A stretch of DNA of 64,000 bases from positions 1 through 64,000 of the forward strand of contig LT635914.1 of NCBI GenBank assembly GCA_900128565.1, given 5' to 3'. The translations under genes were made by a program, and so were the position numbers. This DNA is from Stramenopiles sp. TOSAG23-6. Lineage: Eukaryota > Sar. Under the pieces are notes generated by a model. That model worked only from the letters and a program-made list of their open reading frames with translations, was not told the DNA's origin and ran no database searches. Below are positions 37,988-50,962 of this stretch, in pieces (the first letter of the stretch is position 1; every line of letters starts with the position of its first letter).

Positions 37988-40886
37988 ATGCCAGCCACAG
38001 TTGATTCTAGTGAAGATGAGGAAAAGAATAGAAAAGAAGAGATCCAGCGACGAAAAAAAGCAGAGCTTAAGGAACTACTCACTAAACCTATAGTCTCTGC
38101 TGATGAAGATGCTTTCAACGAAGCAATATCTGGATTTGGGGGAGTNTATAAGATGCTACAAGCTCAAGGTGGTATGGGTAATTTTAAGCCTGAATTTGAA
38201 AAGTTATTTGAAAAAATTGGGAAACAATTTAAATCTGAAGTTGAACAAGTAAAAAAAACTTGCGAACTGATAAAGGACACAGAAGACAAAATATTGAAAC
38301 TTGGTGGGCTCAAAAAACAAACCGAAGAGAGCGATTTTAGAGCAAATAATGTTAAGCGAGATATCAAAAAGTTTCAAGTTGAAATCAAACAATGTCAAGA
38401 TTCAGAGGATATTGCTCGCGCGGAGATTAATAAACTTTCTATAAATATTTCTGATTTAGAGGACGAGATGGAAGTTGGTCCTGGCCTGACAAAGAATCAA
38501 AAGCTTGAATTATCTAATTTAGAAGATGAACGTGATCAGAAACAACTTGAGTTGCAAGCATTGACGCAAGCATTGACAAACGTTCGATTCAAAACGTCGG
38601 GGCTTTCTGAACATGTATGTTTTATNTTTTTTCAATTTCGAATTTATATTTTTTCATACGAAATTCCGTACCTAACGATTTTTTTTTGTGTCATATTTTT
38701 TCCAATACATGTAGAAATTAAACAACACGAACTTACTGAAGTGACCTCTGCGGCAAAAGCTTTAGAAGGAGAAGTAAAAACATGTGAAGCACAGATTATT
38801 AGTGCACAAAACAAAAAGGATCGTTTTGATAAACAGTTAAAAATTCAGCGAGTTGAACTCCAACGTTTGCAAGCAATAGTCCAAACCAAAACAGTTAAAA
38901 TCGATGAATCTACTAGTTTAAATGATAAATTTGAGTCAAAACAAAAAATAGCAGAACTCCAAATTGGTGTTTACCTCAAAGACTATGATGCTTTATTTCA
39001 GCAAATCAAAAAAGTTGAAGAAGATATTGAGGAGAGAATTCACACAAATGATCTCATTGAGCAAGGAAATGCTAGACGGTTAAAAGAATGCGGACAACGA
39101 CAAAAAGAAGTTAGAGAAATCGAAAAAGAAATTCGCCGAGTTCGGAAACTGAAGAAGTTAACTGTTAAAAGGTACGAAGAAGCTGATCAGCGTATGCTTC
39201 GCTATGATAAAGTAAATGCTGATCTCCGAGCAAAGATGTCAGGTGTNGAAGCAGCAATTGAAGTTGAAAAAAAGTTAGCGGATTCATTAAAAAAGGCGGC
39301 NGCAGATCATGAGCGAGATCGTACATTCTTGAATAAGAAACTTACAAAGGAAGAAATAGCAACAAAAGGAACNCATGATTTAGTTAAAGTTGCAGAAAAC
39401 ACCATAAAAAATGTTGGGCGAGATATGTATGTTTTATTTTTTTTGTACGAAATTTTTTTTTCGTACGAAATGTTGTACCTAACAAAAATTAATTTTTTTT
39501 TGAAATATTTTTCCAAAATACATTCAACTATTTAAGGTCTCGGCGCGTAAACAGCGCGAAAGGATCGAAGCTTTAGAAATTGAGAGAGACAAATATGAGA
39601 AAGAATGCCATTTGGTAAATCAAAAATACTATGCTGCTCTTGAAGATGTTCGCCTGCATGAGCTTCAAGTAGTTGAAGAACAGAAAAAGATTGCAGNGGG
39701 TGAAAGTCGTATTAAAAAGCAGCAAAATTTGTATGAAGGGGTCCGGAGTGATCGTAATTTATACTCGAAGCAACTTATTGAATCCCATGAAGAAATAGCC
39801 GAAATGAAACGTAAATTTAAGATTCTTGTTCAAGTAATTGAACAACAAAAAGAAGAAATCACTTCGAAAGACCAAGATCTTCTAAAAGAACATTTTGCTC
39901 ATGTCAAGGTTTGTAAAGATGTTAAACGTCTTAGAAATGATATTACGCGAGTACGCAAGCAAATCCTATCCTCCGATCAAATTCTCAGCACTCAAAAAGA
40001 TGAAGTTCGGAAACTCAAAGCCATCATTCAGGAAGCTGACGGTGAAACTGCAAGGTCGTCAAAGGAGTTCACAGCTGTTGTAAATGAACGGGATATTCTT
40101 GGTGCGCAACTTATACGCCGAAATGAAGAGTTGGCTAAACTTTATGAAAAAATTAAGATTCAAAGATCAACACTATCCAAAGGTGAGTGGCAATATTCTC
40201 AAACTCAAGCAAGAGCCGAGGCATTGAAAGATGCATTGGTCATTGCAAAAGAACGTCTTGATTATCTCAAGAGTAATGTTCTTGATCTATCATCAATGAA
40301 AACTAGGCAATATAGTCTTGAAAAAGAGATTTTGAGGGAGAAGGCCAAAATCACTGCTTTATCGACAGAATTAGAACGTCCAATGAATATACATAGATGG
40401 CGAAAACTTGCNGGTACCGACCCAAAACGATTTGGGCTCATTCAAAAAATCCAAAGAAAGCAAAAGCAACTACTGTCAAAAACACAGGAAGTGATAGAAA
40501 GAGACCTATTAATACAAGAAAAAGAAAGATTATATGTTGAATTGAAGAATATTCTAGCGAGNCAGCCAGGGCCTGAAGTTGCCGAGCAGCTAACGATATA
40601 TGAAGAAAACCTAAAAGAAAAACGACACCAAATGAAAAAAATGGATAACGAACTTGACATGTATAAGCACCAAGTTGAAGAATTAAAACATGATATTGAG
40701 CAAATTTCAGAACGAATGATTTCGATGAAGAAAGATTATTTTAGAAAGATGCGGAAGCAACAACAAGATATGCAAATACAACAACAACAACTACATTTGG
40801 AACAACAGAGTCAACAGCATCAAATACAAATGCAACAGAAAATGGAATTATTTCAAAATGAAATTAATGAAAGTGAACAAAAATAA
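37988..40886 (+). CDS. CFAP58 (copy 3)
   Basis: Copy of 2952-5850. Exons are about 37988-38614, 38715-39426 and 39537-40886, with the same two look-alike introns. Confidence 0.92.
38615..38714 (+). repeat. CFAP58 intron 1, introner-like (copy 3)
   Basis: Copy of 3579-3678, flanked by the same ACATGTA direct repeat. Confidence 0.72.
39427..39536 (+). repeat. CFAP58 intron 2, introner-like (copy 3)
   Basis: Copy of 4391-4500, with the same TTCGTACGAA palindrome at its centre. Confidence 0.72.
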
Positions 40887-41091
40887 AAATCATGTTTCAT
40901 TGTACAAACCTGTCCAATATTTTCATACGTTGTTGTAACGTTAACGTTTATTTTCTTTTTTGATACCCTCGAAATTAGTATCTAATAGCTAGTATCAAAA
41001 TTTCTTAGATTCAATTCATCGATATACGTCCAAATTTTACTCGCACATAGTATTAGAGAAAATGCAACAACAGTAAGTGAGCATCTANACA

Positions 41092-44000
41092 ATGTTGGGA
41101 AACGCTTCAGAGCCTCGAGNGTTTGCCAAAGANTTGCCAGAGATGGAGGGTTTTGATGTTGTTGGTTCATTCTTTGGTCGTGGTTCTGGTCATACTANCA
41201 AAAAGTCTACGGCTGTAGAAGTAGAAAACGCAAAGACAGCTAAACATGAAATAGTTCCTCAAATTGATAACGATGTGCAGAACCGTATAGAAGTTCCAGA
41301 GAAGAAGAAGAAGAAGAAGATAAGAAAGAAGAAAAGTCGCAAAGAACTTTGCAAAGAACAGATTGCCCAGGAGAGGTTCCCAGCCGCAATCACCACAGCC
41401 AAGAAAGGTATTCTAATGAACCCTAAAGATATAGAGATGCATAAATTGCTTGCAATGGCCGAGCGCATGGAGAGACAGAGAACAGAACATGTCTCTGCTA
41501 GCTGGCTAAAGAGACGAATCCGCAAAAATCGGCANCCAGTTCTGAAAATAAGTGAGTTCGATACTAGTAAAACATTTGAGCATACGGAACCAATGAATGC
41601 TTCAGCCGACATAATACCGCGACCAGATCCAGTGAATCCTGGAGCCACACAAATAACGGCAAAGCANATGCAACGAGGAAGAAAAGCAAAGGANAGTAGC
41701 ATGAAGCTATCAGACTCAAAATCTATTCCATACCATGTAAAGAAACAAGAAGATTTCANACGATACAATAAATCTTTGCAACGACTGAGAACAACTGGAA
41801 ACCCTAGTTCATCAGAAATGCGAACTCAAACGAAATACGGCAACTCTGGCAACCAGTATAAGCAAAGAATACGTCCTTCTACAGCCCCTGCAATGTTATC
41901 AAAAGAGAAGAAAGTAAGCGGGAAATCGGGGAATATTAATTATCAGAGGCAAAGAAAACTATTGGCAACGTTTGGTATACCTTTTGACTTAGAATCAAAA
42001 ACTCGANGTTATGNTAACAATAGAAAAGCTTTTTCTGCCCAACGTGGGATGCGTCCGTCGACATCATGTTCACCTCGNAAAAAATATTTTANGGGAGATA
42101 AAAAANAAAAATCTACTTCATTGTCACCTAGACGTCGCAGTAATAATTCTAGGTTTCCAGATGTTGAAGAAGTATACCCCATAAAAATTAACTCGCATGT
42201 ACATTTGCCACATTTAAACATCAAAATGCCTATACCTATTCAAACGCTTCATGCTCACCACATACACAATGATTGCACCGAAATTCGATTGTCGTCTCAC
42301 TACACCAATATTTCTTCAAAGCAAATGTCACAAGGGAAGACGAGACAAAAACCTATCAATCAAAAAAATGCAAANCAAAGAGAACTCATATTAATGCATA
42401 GAGAGGACTGTGCATCACATCATTGTATGATATGGGGTGAAGGAGAGGCTGCCCTTCGAGCACATGGATTTCAACGGAATGTATACATTTATTTGGCATC
42501 NGTAGGAAAGGGATTTGAAGAAGAACATTGGGTTTTCCACAATGTAGTAGTCCCATTATTGAATCGCCGACTGAAAGAAAAAAACTTGTGTATACNTGTT
42601 CAACTAAAAGATGGATCTCACGTTGAAACGTCACTTAATTTGTTGGAAAATATGCAGCGTGGTATCAAAACATGTAAACCATTCTATGTTGCGTTGATTG
42701 GTGAAGAATATGGGTGGATTCCGGATACAAAATTGTGTGGTGCTAACGGTGTGAGATCTCTCTTTCACATGACAATAAAAGCAATGAATCGTTCAGCACT
42801 TCCAAGTCATCGTTTCATATACAACCGAATATTGAAAAATAATACAAAAATCAGTAAGGAGAATTNGAATTTAAATCTTTTGGAAATTGATATTAAATCA
42901 TATGATGAAAAGTTTTCTAAATCTTGTAGAAATACTTATGAATGTAGACAAGGGGCACTCAATGAGGTGAATAGTATAGACAGACTTAGTTTAAATACAT
43001 TGGCAAGTATAGCAATTGATGACATATTTGAGGCTTTACAGTACGAGTTTGGATTTGATTGTAGTCCTTGCACTTATGGTTTACCTGGAAACTACGACTC
43101 TGTCAAAACATCACAATCAAAATTAGAAGTTTCAGGGCATAAATTGTTAATTCAAGAAAGTTTTCTTCACCAACACCTTGTATCACAATATACATCTCAA
43201 TATGTACCATATTTCAGTGATGATTTTAATGACCGAGTAGTTGATGAAATAATGGATGAATTGTGGACAGCAGGTGAACACGGAAAACCTTTAGTGTGGG
43301 AAAGGCCCCTTAATCTTGCCGGTATTGGCGTGACAACACTATGTGCGAAGATAGCTCATGTATGTCCTAAAGTTTGTAAAGAAAAGGAGCGCAATAGTGT
43401 AATTTCTTTATCTCATTTTGTTGGTGCATCACCTAATAGTTATGATTGTAGACGTATGCTATTCCGTTTGTGTTTTGAACTTCAANCACGTTTTGAAATT
43501 TGTGTCAATACTAGAATCCCAGGAGAATACTCCAGCCTCCGGCCGTATTTTTTTAATTTGCTTGATAAAGTTGCNCTTAAAGCTGAAAGAGATAACCTTC
43601 AATTATTGATATGCATTGATGATGCTCATAAGTTAAGTGTTCCGTACAAGTCTGAAGAATTTGACTGGATACCTTATCGCTTTCGAAACAATGGCCATAT
43701 TATGATTATGATCACCATGCCTATGGGGAAATTACCGAAAGGAAAACCAGAAACTGCNGTATTTGACATCAAACATTTACTACCATCTGGCAAGACCTTG
43801 ATAAAATTTAGTACTCTAGTGGTAAAATCTTTNATCAGAAGATCGAATATTGCCAGCAAATCTTTATTNCATAGAAATATAGATAATACACTTATCTCAT
43901 TGATTGATATGNTGTCCAACACAGAATTTCAAAACATCACAATTACACCTCTATATCTGGAAATTGCAACATATATTTTCTTTTCTGAAGACTTAGGGGT

Positions 44001-47000
44001 TTCACGCAAATCTTTTCCGAACAGTTTGGACGGAATAATTAATTGTGTTATAACACATTTTGAAGAAACATTCGGATATGACGTTACTTGCAATTTATTC
44101 TCATTAATTCACTTATCGCTTTTTGGTATTTTTACGTGTGATATTCCTAACATCTTGAAGATAGTAGAAACTANTCGGAAGCAATCATATACTAAAAAAG
44201 GGTTGCTTGATGCACTAATTTCAAGTATGCGAGGTTTTCTACAACTTGTAGAACTGAGTCCGTATCCAAACATGTTGTGTATACANCATGAAAGAATATC
44301 ACAGATTATAGAAGCGAAATACTTGGGAGGTCCAGGTTCGGCTAATCGTGACATTTATGTTAGTGCTCTGGTACAATGGTGCAGAAGTGTTTCGGATCCA
44401 TATTGTGATTATTCTTTCCGTAAGCCAAATCCATATGCCCTTCAGGTGTATCCATTTTATCTTTGCCAACTGCAAGATCCCTCGAAAATGGGATTTCTCC
44501 AAATATGTTCAGTCTTTTGCAATTTGAGATTTCTCAAGGCCTATATNGTATTAGATGGTGCATCTGTGTATGAACTTATTGATCATTTTCANTATTTACT
44601 TCCAAATATCTTAGCCAAGCCGAATTTAATTTGTGAATCTTTTATAAATTCTGAAAAGCTGAAGCCTTTAACTGAGAATGTAATTACAANTGAGAATGGG
44701 ACGAGNACTAAGATTCTACCAGATTGTCTACGATCTCGAAGAGGGGAAATTGTCCAAGGCATTCAAAAGTATTTAACCTCAAAGGGAAACGAAAATTCTA
44801 AGCCAGTGAAATCAGCAATTCCAAAAATGCTACGCTTCCCTGAAATTAGTATTGATAATACGTTAAAGCGTTTCACTACAATGTTCACAAAATCTATTAC
44901 AGAGCATTTTTTCTTTCTCAGAGAGCGATCAATAGAACTGAATTCATCTCCTACAAAGATTTTCCAGCAAGCTTTGGGNAGTCAGGGTATCTCATCCATT
45001 GCGGCGGACTTTTGTACAAGTACATTGGAATCAAATATTGACACATTTGGCGCCTGTCCCATACTGATTCAACAGAAACTTCTATGCAAAGATACTGAAC
45101 GAAAAGACGCTAANCATGTTTATGCTGATATGAGAATGAATGTAATGTGTATGTCTCCGAATAAAGCTCAAGCTTTAATCGGATTTGAGAATGCAAATCT
45201 ACAAATAATAACTATAGATGAAACAATGACAGTAGATAAAAGCTTAGAAGGTCACACTTCTGGGATAACAAGTGTTTCGTGGTGCAGAGAGTGCATAGCT
45301 TCAGGTGATAGAGCTGGGGATATTCTTATTTGGAANAGCCCAGAGTATGAACTAACTTCCCGTATTGANGGGGGTCATAGCTCTTCCTCNGTTTCAGATA
45401 TTTCATTGACATATAATGGACTTTGGATTGTATCAGTATCTTCCGACTCCGCAATAAGATTCTGGAATTGCAAGAAATCCTCNGAGCAAGTAACTTCGTG
45501 GTCTGCAGCGTATGAATTAAGTCAGTTTACTGCGGTTGATTTTTCCCCATTTGGCGATAAGTGTGCTGTTGGTAATATCACTGGCAATATCATTTTATTT
45601 GATACTGATNATATTTCCGGGAGCAAAATTGTCATCGAAATAAAATATACAGCACACCATTTGGACAGAGTGACGTCATTGACTTGGCANCAAAGCAACG
45701 ACGTGTTTTGCACTACTTCGTTAGACGGATGTGCCATGCTGTGGAGTACAACAGGTAATATGTTCCTAGGTAAGAACCCAAATAACGGTGGTTGTATTTG
45801 TGTACTACGAGAAGATAAGGGTCATTCACGTGGCTTATTAAGCGCGGCGTTTAANGATGAAAAAGAAGGAGAACTTATTACATGCGGGCTAGATAATAGT
45901 ATTTTGCTCTGGGATATTAAGAAATGCAAAGTAATTCGATCTATTAGTGGACATAATGATGCAGTAAGCGGTTGTGATTTCCTCCATGATGGGACCATCA
46001 CCAGTTGTAGCCACGACACTACTGTGCGGTTATTTCTCCATACAGGAATGCAGTTAGGTTCTTCTTCAGATAAACGGTTGATGCTGAATGGGAAAACCCA
46101 CAAACATTCTAATNGGGTTATGTGCTGTAAAGTAAGTCATGATTCTCGGTACGTTGCGTGTGGTTCACTAGACTTATCGTTACATTTATGGGATATACAA
46201 TTGAATCAATTAGCATGTAAACTCAAAGGGCATATAGATTCAGTCTTATCAATTGCATTTGCATCACCCCAAAAGNGTGGCGAAATAATACTTTTCTCAG
46301 GCGGTGATGACGTTGATTCAAAAATTGTTGCGTGGAAATTTTCCACGGCCATTCAAAGCAAGANAAAGAAGCAACCACATGCATCCTTACTAGCATCCGA
46401 ATTAAGCACAATGGCCGCACACAACACAGGTATAACATGCTTAGTTGTGAATGAAGACCGTCTTATTTCGGGGGATAAAAACTCACTCATTGCAATTTGG
46501 GGATCTGGTAGCAAAACTAACGCATGGTCAAATCCTNAAAAACTGTATAATGTAAATTTGAAGTTTGGTCCTATTTCTTCATTCGTGCTTTCCACTAATA
46601 GTGGTGAAGATGGAAGTTACTTAGTAGTAATGAATGATGTGGGGGTGGTGAACACACATTGCGTGGATCTTGAAAATAGTTCACTATCTTTACGTAATGC
46701 AACACCAAATTGGAATGCTTCCAATCACCCAAAACTTCGAGGTAGATTAAGCGCCATGTGCATTGCAGCAGATGGAAATTTAATTGCAATTGGTGATGAT
46801 ATTTCTAACATTGCAGTNTGGAATACCCTAAGTTTGGCTAGAAAACCAGAAATCTCGACACTGCCTGGTGCATTTGCTGGACATTCTGCGGCAATATCGA
46901 CGCTAGCATTTTCACCAAATCTCATGTTTCTTGTATCTGGAGGTTATGATCAACGAATGATGTTATGGTGCCCCNTTACTGGGTATAGGTACTGTGAATA

Positions 47001-47865
47001 TAAGTTTTATGTTTGTATTACTGCAATATTTGTTTCTTCTGACAACAAAACTTTGACTTGTGGAGATGACACAGGTAATATTTATATAATGCAAATATAC
47101 GAACCACTGGCTGGTTTAGGACAAATCAATCGAATATTTACAATGAACATTTTATACCAGCGGTGGGGAAAGGTCGTAGATAAATTTGGTTCTATAATCA
47201 GTTGCAGCGATTCAAAATCACCCAAACAAAATAAAAAGGCTAGAAAAGGAAGAAAGAGAAGTATAGGTTGGGCGGTATTAGAAAAAAAAATAAGGTCAAG
47301 GGCTAAATGGAAGCGTGAAAATAATTCATATTTGATTGCAAATTTATCCAGATCGGAAGATAATGAAGACAACCAAGAAAAAAGAGATTCTTTGGATATT
47401 ATAGATTTATTCCAACAAAAAGGAATGATTTACAACAGATTTATCATTGATGCTCAGTCTCGTTTAAAATTGACATTCTGGGAATTGCGGGATTTTTACA
47501 TTACTTCTATTGCGTCAAAAATTCACGAAAATCATCGTAAGCTTTTTCTAAAATTTGACGGTACTTACACTTCAAACAAAGTAATTGTCGGAGGAAAAAG
47601 TTTTGATTTTTCTAATTTAAGTTTTGAAGACCTTCCGTGTACATCGCAGTATCGCCTCCTGGAAGTAGCTACTGCCGCAGTGAATGTAATTATGTCACAT
47701 TTCCTTCAATGTTGCTCAAGTGAAGCATTGAGATTGGAGTTTTCCATCTTGCCAGAGCACTGTGTTCAAGTATTTGACCAGTTATCTGACGAAAGTATCG
47801 ACACGCGCCTCGTAAATGAAGCATTAAATTTAGTATTTATTGAATTCCAGAATAATAAAAAATAA
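41092..47865 (+). CDS. DUF4062-like / NACHT-like / WD40 protein (copy 3)
   Basis: Copy of 6056-12829 at +35036, with an identical 2,257-aa translation and the same N codons. Confidence 0.85.
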   Translation: MLGNASEPRXFAKXLPEMEGFDVVGSFFGRGSGHTXKKSTAVEVENAKTAKHEIVPQIDNDVQNRIEVPEKKKKKKIRKKKSRKELCKEQIAQERFPAAITTAKKGILMNPKDIEMHKLLAMAERMERQRTEHVSASWLKRRIRKNRXPVLKISEFDTSKTFEHTEPMNASADIIPRPDPVNPGATQITAKXMQRGRKAKXSSMKLSDSKSIPYHVKKQEDFXRYNKSLQRLRTTGNPSSSEMRTQTKYGNSGNQYKQRIRPSTAPAMLSKEKKVSGKSGNINYQRQRKLLATFGIPFDLESKTRXYXNNRKAFSAQRGMRPSTSCSPXKKYFXGDKKXKSTSLSPRRRSNNSRFPDVEEVYPIKINSHVHLPHLNIKMPIPIQTLHAHHIHNDCTEIRLSSHYTNISSKQMSQGKTRQKPINQKNAXQRELILMHREDCASHHCMIWGEGEAALRAHGFQRNVYIYLAXVGKGFEEEHWVFHNVVVPLLNRRLKEKNLCIXVQLKDGSHVETSLNLLENMQRGIKTCKPFYVALIGEEYGWIPDTKLCGANGVRSLFHMTIKAMNRSALPSHRFIYNRILKNNTKISKENXNLNLLEIDIKSYDEKFSKSCRNTYECRQGALNEVNSIDRLSLNTLASIAIDDIFEALQYEFGFDCSPCTYGLPGNYDSVKTSQSKLEVSGHKLLIQESFLHQHLVSQYTSQYVPYFSDDFNDRVVDEIMDELWTAGEHGKPLVWERPLNLAGIGVTTLCAKIAHVCPKVCKEKERNSVISLSHFVGASPNSYDCRRMLFRLCFELQXRFEICVNTRIPGEYSSLRPYFFNLLDKVXLKAERDNLQLLICIDDAHKLSVPYKSEEFDWIPYRFRNNGHIMIMITMPMGKLPKGKPETXVFDIKHLLPSGKTLIKFSTLVVKSXIRRSNIASKSLXHRNIDNTLISLIDMXSNTEFQNITITPLYLEIATYIFFSEDLGVSRKSFPNSLDGIINCVITHFEETFGYDVTCNLFSLIHLSLFGIFTCDIPNILKIVETXRKQSYTKKGLLDALISSMRGFLQLVELSPYPNMLCIXHERISQIIEAKYLGGPGSANRDIYVSALVQWCRSVSDPYCDYSFRKPNPYALQVYPFYLCQLQDPSKMGFLQICSVFCNLRFLKAYXVLDGASVYELIDHFXYLLPNILAKPNLICESFINSEKLKPLTENVITXENGTXTKILPDCLRSRRGEIVQGIQKYLTSKGNENSKPVKSAIPKMLRFPEISIDNTLKRFTTMFTKSITEHFFFLRERSIELNSSPTKIFQQALXSQGISSIAADFCTSTLESNIDTFGACPILIQQKLLCKDTERKDAXHVYADMRMNVMCMSPNKAQALIGFENANLQIITIDETMTVDKSLEGHTSGITSVSWCRECIASGDRAGDILIWXSPEYELTSRIXGGHSSSXVSDISLTYNGLWIVSVSSDSAIRFWNCKKSXEQVTSWSAAYELSQFTAVDFSPFGDKCAVGNITGNIILFDTDXISGSKIVIEIKYTAHHLDRVTSLTWXQSNDVFCTTSLDGCAMLWSTTGNMFLGKNPNNGGCICVLREDKGHSRGLLSAAFXDEKEGELITCGLDNSILLWDIKKCKVIRSISGHNDAVSGCDFLHDGTITSCSHDTTVRLFLHTGMQLGSSSDKRLMLNGKTHKHSNXVMCCKVSHDSRYVACGSLDLSLHLWDIQLNQLACKLKGHIDSVLSIAFASPQKXGEIILFSGGDDVDSKIVAWKFSTAIQSKXKKQPHASLLASELSTMAAHNTGITCLVVNEDRLISGDKNSLIAIWGSGSKTNAWSNPXKLYNVNLKFGPISSFVLSTNSGEDGSYLVVMNDVGVVNTHCVDLENSSLSLRNATPNWNASNHPKLRGRLSAMCIAADGNLIAIGDDISNIAXWNTLSLARKPEISTLPGAFAGHSAAISTLAFSPNLMFLVSGGYDQRMMLWCPXTGYRYCEYKFYVCITAIFVSSDNKTLTCGDDTGNIYIMQIYEPLAGLGQINRIFTMNILYQRWGKVVDKFGSIISCSDSKSPKQNKKARKGRKRSIGWAVLEKKIRSRAKWKRENNSYLIANLSRSEDNEDNQEKRDSLDIIDLFQQKGMIYNRFIIDAQSRLKLTFWELRDFYITSIASKIHENHRKLFLKFDGTYTSNKVIVGGKSFDFSNLSFEDLPCTSQYRLLEVATAAVNVIMSHFLQCCSSEALRLEFSILPEHCVQVFDQLSDESIDTRLVNEALNLVFIEFQNNKK

Positions 47866-47967
47866 ATGTAAAATCAATAAATCTCATAGGTTTCATCAAA
47901 GCTTTTTGCAAGTAATCTTTTTGTGGCAATTTACATTAAAAACGGATAGATATATCCTATGACTCAA

Positions 47968-49629
47968 CTAATCTGTTTTTTGTCTTTTTTTATATCTACC
48001 AACATCGCCTTCTTCTTCATCAGAGTCTGGCATATTTGTACCCNTGCCACTTTCAACGACAGCGCGAATCAAACCGAACAGTTTCTCCGCAGTCGGTCGT
48101 TCCAATTCCTTAATCAAAAGTGGCGCCAAAAGTTTCGCAATATCATGTTTTTGTTTGATTTTGAAGGAGTTCCAAATAGAGCCCCAGAATGGGGCAGTTA
48201 TCATATTTCTATTGTAATATTTCATATACGTACGGACCCAAGTACCGCTATCAAAAGAGGGCTTATCTGGAATCGGATTATCAAGAAAATTNATTAAGGT
48301 TTCTACCGGCCTTTTTCGTTCTTCTTCAGGCATCCAATAAATATGTTTTTGAAAATGCTCACGAAATGATCGATTCCACAGTATTATATTTTGGCCTAAT
48401 AAAACCTCTACCATGATTACACCAACACTAAACATATCCATATTTTTCATATTTCCATCATTCCCCAAAAATGACTCAAANCCTTTAAGTAATTCATCAC
48501 TTGCACTCTCAAAATCGAGATTATTTTGAAGATGTGAAAACCAATTCGCGATATTTGGTGGNCCAACAGGGTTCACAGAGTGTATCAAAGCTTCATTATA
48601 AGGATATGTCACTGATTTTGGGTCACAACCCCAACCAGAATCACTCCATGATGTATGACTTTGATTATATACAAATGTATCAAAACGGGCAATATCTTCT
48701 GGACTCATACCTTTTTGACNCTTAAAGCCATATTCTTCCTTATAACTTGCCACAATATCTTCGTATTCACCATTTAACTCTACACATGAATTACCAAAGT
48801 CTCCAATACGAATTGTAGAATTTTCAAAATCCACAAATAAATTCTCTGGTTTTAAATCCATATGGTAAACTCCTTTTGAGTGCATTGATCTGAGGCCATT
48901 TGCTGCACTTAAAAAGATACTACAAAACCAATCAAAAATACTTGATTTTTTCCAGTGTTCCAAAACCAGNACATTAAATAAACTATCAAACTCATTGCTT
49001 GCACCGGGTATTTTCTCTTCGATTAAATCTTTGGGCATTGTTTTTGACATAAAACTTATATTATATATTAGATCAATTATTTCTTTCAGATTTCTGGAAT
49101 TATTCACAATTCTGGGACCAATTATTTGCGGCTGAACGTTCACACTTGGGCGACCCCTTTCAATCTTCTCAAAAACAATGGTTGGATTAGGAGCGAAAGC
49201 ACCATCTTGATAAAAGCTTCCGATGTAACCCACCAAATTTTTACGTAAGCATTCACTCTGTTTTGCCTTACATATTAAGTTAGAAAACGCAATTTCTCTT
49301 GTCATTGAATAAGGTAGCGCTGGTTCAATAAACTCTTTTAATGCTACTTGNTTATCACAATCAGCATCCGANTCAAAATATTCTTTTGTTGATTCAGTGC
49401 GTTTCATTGTCCCGCCACTTACGATTCCATATGTACCTCTACCAATTTCTTCTGCTTTAGTAAAATCTCTCGAGTTTAAAGAGCCAACCTTCCAACTTCC
49501 CATCGTAGTATTAAAAATAGTTATAGAATCACCAAGTGCTACATCTAAAACTCTTTCAGCGTCTCCTACTGCTGCTTCAACAACCGAATTTATTCGAATT
49601 ACCAAAACTATCAAGACTACAAACTTCAT
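47968..49629 (-). CDS. Protein kinase with signal sequence (copy 3)
   Basis: Copy of 12932-14593 at +35036; 553 aa; all catalytic residues present. Confidence 0.85.
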   Translation of the reverse strand: MKFVVLIVLVIRINSVVEAAVGDAERVLDVALGDSITIFNTTMGSWKVGSLNSRDFTKAEEIGRGTYGIVSGGTMKRTESTKEYFXSDADCDXQVALKEFIEPALPYSMTREIAFSNLICKAKQSECLRKNLVGYIGSFYQDGAFAPNPTIVFEKIERGRPSVNVQPQIIGPRIVNNSRNLKEIIDLIYNISFMSKTMPKDLIEEKIPGASNEFDSLFNXLVLEHWKKSSIFDWFCSIFLSAANGLRSMHSKGVYHMDLKPENLFVDFENSTIRIGDFGNSCVELNGEYEDIVASYKEEYGFKXQKGMSPEDIARFDTFVYNQSHTSWSDSGWGCDPKSVTYPYNEALIHSVNPVXPPNIANWFSHLQNNLDFESASDELLKXFESFLGNDGNMKNMDMFSVGVIMVEVLLGQNIILWNRSFREHFQKHIYWMPEEERKRPVETLXNFLDNPIPDKPSFDSGTWVRTYMKYYNRNMITAPFWGSIWNSFKIKQKHDIAKLLAPLLIKELERPTAEKLFGLIRAVVESGXGTNMPDSDEEEGDVGRYKKRQKTD

Positions 49630-49756
49630 TTTCAAATACTGTAAGCCTACTTTATACCAATAGTTTATTAAAAATGATGACTGCGGAGCAATCGATTATT
49701 GTGAAATAAAGTAAAAAGGAAAGAGCAATGAAAAAGAGATGGGTTAGTTATACCAT

Positions 49757-50962
49757 ATGTATACCTATATATGTTCAGAAAGAGCCAGTTCGGCCGGTGT
49801 ACCGGGTATCGTTCCGCTCGTGCGCGTCGGTCATTTGCAAGTTCCTTTGCTATGCAGCTACTCGCATTGTAATATTTCCATGACAACACCAAGTCCTGAG
49901 AATATGACGACTATTAATGATGACCTTTCAGCTAAAGCAGACGAGCTTCGATCTCTCCTCGCAAACCAAAAAGAGCTTGTACGGGGCATGAAAAAAGATA
50001 AGGGAAATCATTCTGCTGAAGAGATTAAGGCTGCTGTTACAAAGATGCAAAAGTTGGCGAAAGATCTACGGTTAGTACTCAAAGACGTCAGCGTCGATTT
50101 AGAAGTTCCTGACGAGGCAGCTTTGCAAAAACTTTTGAAACAACGTTTTTTCGTTGTCCCATCTTTTGAGATCTATGGAGGTTGTGGTGGGCTCTACGAT
50201 TTCGGTCCTCCTGGTTGTGCCCTCAAGGCCAACTTCATTTCTCTGTGGCGCAATCACTTTGTGATGCAGGAAAATATGTTAGAAGTTGACTGCACTAATC
50301 TTACACCAGAATCCGTTCTCAAGACATCAGGGCATGTAGACCTTTTCACCGATCTCATGGTGAAAGATCTTGTCACTGGTGAACCTCACCGTGCTGACAA
50401 ACTTCTTGAACTTCATATTGAAGAGCTATTGAAAGATGTAGAAATGCCAACTGCTAAACGCAGGGAGCTCGAACGGATTCATGCTCAGGCTGATGCTTTT
50501 TCACCAACTGAACTCGATTCACAATTCGAACGATTCGGTATTAAATCNCCAACGACTGACAACGAGTTAAGTACTTCTTTCCCTTTTAATCTAATGTTTG
50601 CTACAACAATCGGCCCAGAAGGCCATAATAAAGGTTTCCTCCGTCCTGANACTGCACAAGGAATTTTTGTTAACTTTAAGCGACTCCTTGAATTTAATGC
50701 AGGCAAAATGCCATTTGCTGCTGCACAGGTAGGCATTGGCTTTCGCAATGAAATTTCTCCTCGCGGTGGACTCATTCGCGTTCGTGANTTTCCAATGGCT
50801 GAAATTGAACATTTTGTTAACCCTAACAATAAGAAACATCCAAAATTTAAACATATTTCTGATATGAAGATTCCACTTTTTCCAAGTTCTTCTCAACTTG
50901 GCGATGGAAAGTTATGTGAGATATCTATAGGAGAAGCAGTAAAAAATGGAGTAGTCGATAAT
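49757..50962 (+). pseudogene. Glycyl-tRNA synthetase, 5' part (copy 3)
   Basis: Copy of 14721-15926. It again ends at the GTACGT donor, 114 nt before a dyad (51076/51077), so the truncation is the same as in the first pair. Confidence 0.92.
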